From CAYUYM01 sp964449305 (GTDB taxonomy: Bacteria > Bacteroidota > Ignavibacteria > SZUA-365 > CAYQST01): a DNA stretch of 18,780 bases. Both the position numbers and the translations under genes were made by a program. The stretch covers positions 1 through 18,780 of the forward strand of contig CAYUYM010000049.1 of assembly GCA_964449305.1 (NCBI GenBank), in the 5' to 3' direction. A model generated the notes under the pieces. That model was not told the origin of the DNA. It made no database searches and was given only the letters and a program-made list of their open reading frames with translations. Below are positions 13,329 through 18,780 of this stretch, one piece after another (positions within the stretch are counted from its first letter, which is position 1; each line of letters opens with the position of its first letter).

Positions 13329-15848
13329 ATGAAATGTCATGGACCAGTTCTTCTGCTGTGCGCCCTGCTGTGCCTGTCCAGCCGATCCGATGCTCAAACC
13401 TTCGACCCGGGCGCCTACAGGGATTTCCTTCGCACACACGGCACCATCACCGGTGCCCAGCTCATCACCGAACACCCCACACCGCTTCTTCAGCGCCGCG
13501 CCGCGGTCACGCACCCTGCATGGCTCGACTCCGTCAGAAACAGGTTCCTCCTCACCGCCGATGAGCTCTCCCTCCTCGGCGAGAACGGCTTCGTCGTCAC
13601 CGAGCGCGTCAAACAGCACTCCTTCGGCGAGGCACTCATCGACATCTGGCAGAAGGACCTCCCCGTGTTCGTCAGCTCCGATGCCATCCTTCATGCCGTC
13701 CACATGTCGTATGACAACATCCTCATGTCCCTGGAGCTGACATCCCTCATCCCGGCCGTCGACGCCGTGCTCACGGATCTCTCCACCACCGGACTGACCA
13801 CGCTGCAGAAACGGTACGCATCGAACCCCGCGTTGGAGTCATCCCTCCGCGATCTCGATCTCTACCTCACCGTGGCACGCTCACTCCTTGCGGGAGGCGA
13901 GATGAAGGCCCTGCACACCGATCTTCAGCCCGTGGTACAGGAGATGCTTGCGATGATCGACGCGGAGACGCCCCAATCCTGGCCGCTTTTCAGCAGCACT
14001 CCGCGCGTCATGGACTTCAGCCAGTTCACCGTGCGCGGGCACTACACCCGCGTCCCCGAGCTTGGCCGCTACTTCAAGACCATGATCTGGCTGGGACGCA
14101 CGGAGTTCATGTTCAGCTCGCCCGTGCAGCCCGGCCTGCCAGCCCAGACGCCCGCCGACATCCAGCGGCAGACGGTTGATGCCTTCCTCGTAAAGGAGGC
14201 CATGGACCTCACCCCATCTCGCGCACGTCTCGACTCGGTGGACCAGGTGCTCACGGCCATCGTCGGTGAGTCCGACAACATCCGGCTCGCGCACCTCCAG
14301 GAGATGCAGAACGAACTCGGCTTCGCCGATGCCTCGGGCCTCCTCGATCCCACCATGCTCGCGGCCTTCCAGCAGCTCCTCGCCACCAAACCCTTCGCCG
14401 GCCAGCGCATCAATTCGCAGATCCTCATGTCCGACGCCATGTCGCCCGAACAGCTCAAACCGCCCTCCGCCTTCATCCTCCTCGGACAGCGCTTCATCAT
14501 CGACTCGTATGTGCTCGGCAATGTGGTGTACGACAAGATCATCCACGACGGCAGCAAGGTGCTGCGCATGCTGCCCTCGCCCCTCGACGCGCTTTTCGCC
14601 CTCGGCAACGACGCGGCCGGGCAGCTCCTTCAGGACGAACTCGCCCGCTGGCACCATGCCCCCAATCTCGCCGCGCTCCGCTACCTCATCGACTCCCACG
14701 ACGGGGAATTCTGGAATGCCTCGCTCTACAATGCCTGGCTCGATGCCATCCGTGCCCTCAACCCGCCCGATGCGATCGAGGGCCTGCCGCCCTTCATGCA
14801 GACAGCCGCATGGTGGCAGCAGAAGATGAACACGCAGCTCGCCTCCTGGTCCCAGCTCCGGCACGACAACCTCCTCTACGCCAAGCCCTCCTACTCCGGC
14901 GGCAACACCTGCTCCTATCCCGAGGGGTATGTGGAGCCCGTCCCGGCGATGTATGCCGGCCTCGCCCTCTTCGCCCGTGCCGCGGCACCCGTGTTCGGCA
15001 ACAGCAGCAGCACCGCGGCCATCGCCACGTTCTTCACCGACATGGCAGGCGTCATGGACACCCTCGGCACCATCGCCACGAAGGAGCTCGCGATGCAGCC
15101 GCTCTCGGATCGTGAGATCCGTTTCATCCAGTCCATGATCTACTACCGCAACATGGGCTGCGGCGAGGAACTCGGTGGCTGGTACAACAGGCTGCACTAC
15201 AACTGCCGCATGATCGATCCGGACTATGTGATCGCCGACGTGCACACCGCCCCCACCGACGAGGCGGGCAATCCCGTGGGCTGGGTGCTCCATGCCGGCA
15301 CGGGCCGTGTCAACATGGGCTTCGTGACCGCCCCGTCGCAGAACGGTGGTGCCACCGTCTACACCGGCGCCTTCATGAGCTACCACGAGACGGTCACCAC
15401 CAACTTCACCCGCCTCACCGACGAGGAGTGGAGCACAACCGTGTTGAAAGCCACCCCTGCCCGCCCGTCATGGACCAACATCTACCTCGCCGATGAACAT
15501 GGTGCACGCCGGAGCTCCGGCCCCATCCTTGCAACCATCATGACCGGTGACGACCCTGCGCCTGCCGCTCCCGGCACTCCACAGCTTGCGGCTGCATGGC
15601 CCAATCCCTTTGCCGCCACGGCGGGAACGATGATCGCCGTCACCATCCCAGCTGGCGTTCACGACGTCGTCACTCTCGACATCCTCGATGTGAACGGTCG
15701 TGTGGTGCGCCACCTCCTGCAGGAGGATCTGCGTGAAGGCACGTACTACACGCGCTGGGTGCAGGATGTGCCGCCCGGCATGTACCAGTGCCGCATGATG
15801 TGCGGCTCCGTCATCCGCACCACGCCGCTCGTCGTCGTGACGCGTTGA
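13329..15848 (+). CDS. Secreted DUF3160-family protein with T9SS sorting domain
   Basis: 839 residues from ATG 13329, preferred over ATG 13302 because the promoter box ends at 13301, GAGG lies 6 nt before it, and it gives a compact signal peptide (MKCHGPVLLLCALLCLSSRSDAQ). The body matches DUF3160: DLPVFVSSDAILHAVHMSYDNIL (about 109-131), then a long helical region, YPEGYVEPVPAMYAGLALFA (about 533-552), and near the end ADVHTAPTDEAGNPV and FMSYHETV, all conserved spots in that family. Residues about 750-839 are a T9SS C-terminal domain (AAWPNPF, LDILDVNGRVVRH, PPGMYQCRM, ending VVVTR). The function of DUF3160 is not known. The protein should be exported to the cell surface or medium. It is a single-gene unit, divergent from the OPT gene; no clear terminator for this strand follows. 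Confidence 0.9.
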   Translation: MKCHGPVLLLCALLCLSSRSDAQTFDPGAYRDFLRTHGTITGAQLITEHPTPLLQRRAAVTHPAWLDSVRNRFLLTADELSLLGENGFVVTERVKQHSFGEALIDIWQKDLPVFVSSDAILHAVHMSYDNILMSLELTSLIPAVDAVLTDLSTTGLTTLQKRYASNPALESSLRDLDLYLTVARSLLAGGEMKALHTDLQPVVQEMLAMIDAETPQSWPLFSSTPRVMDFSQFTVRGHYTRVPELGRYFKTMIWLGRTEFMFSSPVQPGLPAQTPADIQRQTVDAFLVKEAMDLTPSRARLDSVDQVLTAIVGESDNIRLAHLQEMQNELGFADASGLLDPTMLAAFQQLLATKPFAGQRINSQILMSDAMSPEQLKPPSAFILLGQRFIIDSYVLGNVVYDKIIHDGSKVLRMLPSPLDALFALGNDAAGQLLQDELARWHHAPNLAALRYLIDSHDGEFWNASLYNAWLDAIRALNPPDAIEGLPPFMQTAAWWQQKMNTQLASWSQLRHDNLLYAKPSYSGGNTCSYPEGYVEPVPAMYAGLALFARAAAPVFGNSSSTAAIATFFTDMAGVMDTLGTIATKELAMQPLSDREIRFIQSMIYYRNMGCGEELGGWYNRLHYNCRMIDPDYVIADVHTAPTDEAGNPVGWVLHAGTGRVNMGFVTAPSQNGGATVYTGAFMSYHETVTTNFTRLTDEEWSTTVLKATPARPSWTNIYLADEHGARRSSGPILATIMTGDDPAPAAPGTPQLAAAWPNPFAATAGTMIAVTIPAGVHDVVTLDILDVNGRVVRHLLQEDLREGTYYTRWVQDVPPGMYQCRMMCGSVIRTTPLVVVTR

Positions 15849-15920
15849 TCCCTCCCCGGGCCGGCTCCGCCAGGTGTGGGTGAAGCGCAGCGCCGCCCCA
15901 CAATGGTCGAACGAAAAACG

Positions 15921-15951
15921 ACAGGCTCTCCGTCATCAACGGAGAGCCTGT
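15921..15951 (-). terminator. Intrinsic terminator of the leftward gene at 15982-16848
   Basis: ACAGGCTCTCCGT (15921-15933) and ACGGAGAGCCTGT (15939-15951) form a perfect 13-bp stem with the loop CATCA. On the minus strand the stem is followed by CGTTTTTCG (15919-15911), a short T-run, so it terminates the leftward gene about 30 nt after its stop. On the plus strand TTCTGG follows, without a T-run, so it is a poorer terminator for the DUF3160 gene. Confidence 0.85.
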
Positions 15952-15981
15952 TCTGGAAGAACCCTGCCCGATGGTCCTGTA

Positions 15982-16848
15982 TCAGCGGTGCTTCACCATC
16001 GGCTGCACACTGCGTCCAGAGGGGGTGTCCATCGTGAGGAAATATGCTCCGGGCGGCAGCGTCGCGCCGTCGATGACGAACTCCCGCCGGCCGATGCCAG
16101 GCGTCCCGTCGTACACCTCCAGACACTCACGCCCGAGGACGTCGACCACGATGAGGCGGCAATGCGTGGCAGAGCGCAGGACGTCGACGGCGACACGGGC
16201 GGATTCCGTGAACGGCGCCGGATGAATCGGAAGGAGCATGGCATCAGCAGACGTCGGCAGCGGGTCCACGCCGCTGGGATCCTCGAGGTGGTGCGCCGCG
16301 AGTGTGTCATGGATCACGCCGAAGCCGATGAGGGTGCGCAGCACGGGGCCTGTCGCAGGCGCATAGCTTTCCGACCAGTCGTTGTCCGCCATCTCAATGC
16401 CCTGAAAATGAAAGCGGTGAACAGAGGTGTACGTCACCGATCCGATCACAACGGTGTCGTCCGCCGCCTCGAGCGAGACGTTCCATGAGACGCCGGAATA
16501 CCGCGGGTGATCGAAGCGCCAGTGCGTTCCTGGACGTGCCGTGAAGTCCAGGTACAACTGCTCCCGGCCGGATGCACTGAGGAGCAGCCTGCCAGGGGCA
16601 GTGAAGCACAATGCCACGGAGTCCATGTCGCGGAAATGATCGAGAAGATACCAGAGGCGGTCCTGGCTGTCCCTGAATGAGTTGATCACCGTCTCCCGAT
16701 GCATGGGAGCGAAGGCTCGTGTGAATTCCCACCAGTTGCCGATGGCGAGAGGGAAATGTGCCTGCGCCGGCAGAACACCGGTGAAGGCAACAAGGGCGCA
16801 TGCCGCAGCCATGCAGCGGCGGATGAAGACGGGATAGGGAAAAGGCAT
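15982..16848 (-). CDS. Secreted protein of unknown function with divergent T9SS-like C-terminus
   Basis: 288 residues from ATG at 16848, chosen because it opens a signal peptide (about 1-30, ending LPAQA before HFPLAIGNWWEF). The extension further upstream is not hydrophobic and crosses the divergent promoter region. The mature N-terminal domain (about 31-200) has aromatic-rich strands (NWWEFTRAF, RLWYLLDHF, YLDFTARPGTHWRF) and a G-F-G-V-I-H segment near 175-180. I do not recognise it as a named family. The C-terminal 85 residues follow the T9SS sorting-domain plan: HPAPFTESARVAVDV, LIVVDVLGREC, LPPGAYFLTM and a basic end MVKHR. The usual PNPF is replaced by PAPF. Export to the cell surface is therefore likely. 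No Shine-Dalgarno is visible. A perfect hairpin terminator lies downstream. Confidence 0.8.
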   Translation of the reverse strand: MPFPYPVFIRRCMAAACALVAFTGVLPAQAHFPLAIGNWWEFTRAFAPMHRETVINSFRDSQDRLWYLLDHFRDMDSVALCFTAPGRLLLSASGREQLYLDFTARPGTHWRFDHPRYSGVSWNVSLEAADDTVVIGSVTYTSVHRFHFQGIEMADNDWSESYAPATGPVLRTLIGFGVIHDTLAAHHLEDPSGVDPLPTSADAMLLPIHPAPFTESARVAVDVLRSATHCRLIVVDVLGRECLEVYDGTPGIGRREFVIDGATLPPGAYFLTMDTPSGRSVQPMVKHR

Positions 16849-16905
16849 GGTGTGACACCGATGGGATGGTGAATTTCCTGGGTTCCAGGCACTGGAATGG
16901 GTGCC

Positions 16906-16913
16906 GAAAGATA
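16906..16913 (-). promoter_or_regulatory. Possible -7 box for the leftward gene at 16848
   Basis: TATCTTTC on the minus strand matches TAnnTTTG except for the last base and lies 57 nt before the ATG. No TTG sits at the 19-nt spacing seen at the other promoters here, so the call is weak. Confidence 0.25.
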
Positions 16914-16925
16914 CGACACACCTCC

Positions 16926-16956
16926 TTGCTTGTTGCATGCGAAATGTGTAATTCGA
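16926..16956 (+). promoter_or_regulatory. Putative promoter for the beta-barrel protein gene
   Basis: TTGC (16926-16929), 19 nt, then TAATTCGA (16949-16956), which keeps TA and TT of the -7 consensus but ends CGA rather than TTG. If real, transcription starts near 16962, which excludes the in-frame ATGs at 16866 and 16944 and favours GTG 16992. Confidence 0.35.
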
Positions 16957-16991
16957 ACACAGAAACCGCATCATTCCCAGCCCCCATCGTT

Positions 16992-18461
16992 GTGAACACC
17001 ACCCGCCTTCCCATCCTGCTCCTGTTGCTGACGCTTGTCGCCTTCGCCCAGCCCGCGCCGGTGCGGGCGCAGTACCAGGCCGCGGTGCAGCTCATCAGCA
17101 CCTACGACAACAACTCCTTCGCGTTTTACGACCGACGCGCCGATGTGTATCACCAGCTCTTCGTCGCCCTCTCACGGGATTTTGAGACGGACTACTCCTT
17201 CATCCAGGCCTACTACTACGGCGCCGGTGTGCTCTTCCGCACATACGCTCCGCGCACCTACCACCAGCATGCACTCGGAGCGCTGTGGGCCATCCAGCTC
17301 TCACACCGCGAGGACGGGGAGGAGGAGGACGTGTCCACCATCGAAGCCGACACGTCCGATGAGGGCGGGGGCACGGAGACTCTGGAGGGCGACGATGAGG
17401 CGATGGACGATGAGGCGGTGGACGACGCCGACACGACCTCGGCGGATGAGGACACAGGACCGGACGCCAACCCCGAGGAGGGCATCGAGCGCGTGGATCA
17501 CGCCCGCGAGACCGCCACCGTGACCCCGCCACCCGCATCCCCCCCGGCCGCCCCGGAACCACCGGAGGCCTTCTCCGACAGCATGGTGACCTACCTTCAC
17601 ATCGCGCCCTCCATCGCCGGCCGCTTCGATCGGGATGCGTACGACATGTACGACAGCCGCAGCGCGACGATGTCTGGCACGCTCCGGCAGCACATCCTCG
17701 GACCGTTGATGGCCCGTCTGCATGTCCGGGCGGACTACCGGCAGTACCCGAACATGCCCCAGTTCACCAACCTCGAGAACCTGGGGATGCTCACGTTGAA
17801 CCTGCGCCTGCATTCCACGACGGAGCTGTTCACGAGTGTGGACTTCGGGTACAAGTCGTACACGGAGACGGTGAGCGACACGATCTACAATTCGGGGAAC
17901 TCGGGCAAGGGCAAGGGAAGCGTGAAACCGAAGATCAAATCCATCGCCTCCTTCTCCACGCCATCCACCGATCAGTTCGTCATCGCCGCGGGCATCGTGG
18001 AGACCGTTGCCCCGGAGCACCGCGTGTCCCTCTCCTGGTTGCACCGCATCAACCCCCGCAACGTGGCGCGCTTCCTGGACAAACGCACGGAGTCCGACAT
18101 CCAGGCCTACGAGGCCGACGTGTTCGACGACCGCTACGGCTACGAGGCCGATGAGCTGTCGCTACGCCTCGACAGCCGTGTGCTGACGCTGCCGCTCGCC
18201 ATCCAGATCGACCACCAGGCGAAGCGCTATCCGCGTGTCGCAACCGGCACCAACGGCATCGAGAATTCCGACGGGAGGAGGCGTTCCGACAGACGGCTGG
18301 AGGTCACCGCCCAGCTCACACTGCCGCTCCTGCATGCCACCGACGGTTCGACGCGCCTGTCCCTCGGCGCATCCTGGACCTTCATCCGGAATCAGTCCAA
18401 CGACGCCTACCACGATTACCACATTCATCAGGCGGCACTCGTGATCGACTGGAATCTCTGA
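16992..18461 (+). CDS. Putative outer-membrane beta-barrel protein with acidic insertion
   Basis: 489 residues from GTG 16992, chosen because it starts a canonical signal peptide (MNTTRLPILLLLLTLVAFAQPAPVRA before QYQ) and lies downstream of the putative promoter. ATG 16944 and ATG 16866 are in-frame alternatives giving an odd polar leader. Residues about 27-106 and 195-489 are amphipathic beta strands rich in Tyr, Phe and Trp (YSFIQAYYYGAGVLFRTY, LFTSVDFGYKSYTETV, RLSLGASWTFIRNQSN), and the chain ends in a strand ALVIDWNL. This is the plan of an outer-membrane barrel. Between them, residues about 107-165 are mostly Asp/Glu with Thr/Ser/Ala, followed by a Pro/Ala-rich stretch (about 176-193). 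The acidic segment could be a surface loop or cation-binding spacer. I do not recognise the family; transport or scaffold roles are both possible. Confidence 0.72.
   Translation: MNTTRLPILLLLLTLVAFAQPAPVRAQYQAAVQLISTYDNNSFAFYDRRADVYHQLFVALSRDFETDYSFIQAYYYGAGVLFRTYAPRTYHQHALGALWAIQLSHREDGEEEDVSTIEADTSDEGGGTETLEGDDEAMDDEAVDDADTTSADEDTGPDANPEEGIERVDHARETATVTPPPASPPAAPEPPEAFSDSMVTYLHIAPSIAGRFDRDAYDMYDSRSATMSGTLRQHILGPLMARLHVRADYRQYPNMPQFTNLENLGMLTLNLRLHSTTELFTSVDFGYKSYTETVSDTIYNSGNSGKGKGSVKPKIKSIASFSTPSTDQFVIAAGIVETVAPEHRVSLSWLHRINPRNVARFLDKRTESDIQAYEADVFDDRYGYEADELSLRLDSRVLTLPLAIQIDHQAKRYPRVATGTNGIENSDGRRRSDRRLEVTAQLTLPLLHATDGSTRLSLGASWTFIRNQSNDAYHDYHIHQAALVIDWNL
17310..17490 (+). other. Low-complexity acidic coding segment
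   Basis: Codons GAG, GAC, GAT and GCG recur in near-repeats such as GGCGATGGACGATGAGGCGG around 17399-17420. The encoded stretch (about residues 107-166) is dominated by Asp and Glu, which suggests growth of the insertion by short slippage duplications. Confidence 0.5.
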
Positions 18462-18647
18462 GGTGAATGGAGCATGGTGCTGGTGTTTGCCGGCGAGGAA
18501 CGACGCGAGTGACCCGGAACGTGTGGAATATGGACTGCCGCCCGGAACATCCCCCCATCCGCCGGTCGGCTTCATGGTGTCCTTCACTGTGGTCATCGTG
18601 ACGATTCTTCCGCGGAAATGACGGAAGGAAGGTCGGGGATGCCATCT

Positions 18648-18682
18648 CAGTCCATTGTCCTCTGCCCACTGCGCCCACCCAT
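18648..18682 (+). repeat. Degenerate heptamer array upstream of the tRNA gene
   Basis: Successive heptamers CAGTCCA, TTGTCCT, CTGCCCA, CTGCGCC, CACCCAT approximate CTGTCCA. This is close to the reverse complement (CTGTCAG) of the heptamer tandemly repeated at 10866-10886. The array ends at the -33 box of the tRNA promoter. The rest of the 18462-18647 spacer holds a 10-bp palindrome TTCCGCGGAA (18608-18617) and no gene that I can support. Confidence 0.4.
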
Positions 18683-18713
18683 TTTGGATTTTTAAAGGAA
18701 ACCGTTATATTGT
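18683..18713 (+). promoter_or_regulatory. Putative promoter of the tRNA-Arg gene
   Basis: TTTG (18683-18686), 19 nt, then TATATTGT (18706-18713), close to TAnnTTTG. It lies 12 nt before the first base of the tRNA, and the interval is AT-rich compared with the surrounding DNA, as expected for a strong stable-RNA promoter. Confidence 0.55.
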
Positions 18714-18725
18714 GCTGTTCTATCT

Positions 18726-18780
18726 GCGCCCTTAGCTTAATTGGATAGAGCATCTGACTACGGATCAGAAGGTTCGGGGT
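18726..18780 (+). tRNA. tRNA-Arg (anticodon ACG), 3' end cut by the window
   Basis: The acceptor 5' strand GCGCCCT, D arm GCTT...GAGC with the AATTGGATA loop, and anticodon stem TCTGA/TCAGA enclosing the loop CTACGGA give anticodon ACG. A34 would be edited to inosine so that it reads CGU, CGC and CGA. The variable loop AGGTT and the start of the T stem (CGGGG) are present; the rest, including the acceptor 3' strand, lies beyond base 18780. 55 nt are visible. Confidence 0.92.

Noticed and set aside
13881..15386. 501-codon minus-strand open frame
   Set aside because: It is antisense to the DUF3160 gene and shows low-complexity Gly/Glu/Val/His content with no recognisable motif.
16987..17005. 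Apparent inverted match between the spacer near 7350 (GTGTTCACCACAACG) and CGTTGTGAACACCACC at 16987
   Set aside because: The match is short, imperfect and lies partly within coding sequence; no sign of a mobile element at either place.
18608..18617. Palindrome TTCCGCGGAA as an operator or terminator
   Set aside because: It is a single 10-bp palindrome with no T-run and no second copy seen near a promoter; it is likely to occur by chance in this GC content.
18726..18780. tRNA as an integration (att) site for a mobile element
   Set aside because: The 3' end lies outside the window and there is no integrase gene or direct repeat of the tRNA sequence inside it.

Overview
The window is GC-rich DNA from a Gram-negative bacterium that fits the Bacteroidota/Ignavibacteria-Kapabacteria (FCB) lineage best. 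Three secreted proteins end in C-terminal domains typical of type IX secretion system (T9SS) cargo. Several intergenic regions carry a promoter pattern TTG/TTTN - exactly 19 nt - TAnnTTTG-like, which is the Bacteroidota housekeeping sigma consensus. Many genes also lack a clear Shine-Dalgarno sequence. Assignment below phylum level is not possible from this stretch alone.

Region 1 (1-7299, rightward) is a tightly packed run with gaps of 10-22 nt. It holds the 3' part of an M16 zinc peptidase, a second M16 homologue that has lost the HxxEH zinc motif (probable non-catalytic partner), a MoxR-type AAA+ ATPase, a secreted subtilisin-like S8 protease with a T9SS sorting domain, and a membrane-anchored von Willebrand factor A (VWA) protein. 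MoxR plus membrane VWA is a known chaperone-like pairing. Here the usual DUF58 gene is absent and a T9SS protease gene sits between the two.

Region 2 (7465-9979) holds a formyltransferase-fold enzyme (rightward) that overlaps tail-to-tail by 54 nt with a leftward pair: a crotonase-fold acyl-CoA hydratase followed by a polytopic membrane protein that looks internally duplicated.

Region 3 (10131-13107) holds a small secreted protein of unknown function (rightward) converging on a large OPT-family transporter (leftward). The 274-nt spacer between them contains degenerate period-7 and period-8 repeats.

Region 4 (13329-18780) holds a secreted DUF3160 protein with a T9SS domain, a leftward secreted protein of unknown function with a divergent T9SS-like C-terminus, and a rightward putative outer-membrane beta-barrel protein with a long acidic insertion. 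It ends in a tRNA-Arg(ACG) cut by the window edge. A perfect 13-bp hairpin at 15921-15951 terminates the leftward gene.

No mobile element, CRISPR array, prophage or biosynthetic cluster was seen. The observations most worth following are the MoxR/S8/VWA/M16 arrangement, the degenerate heptamer repeats shared between spacers, and the uniform promoter architecture.
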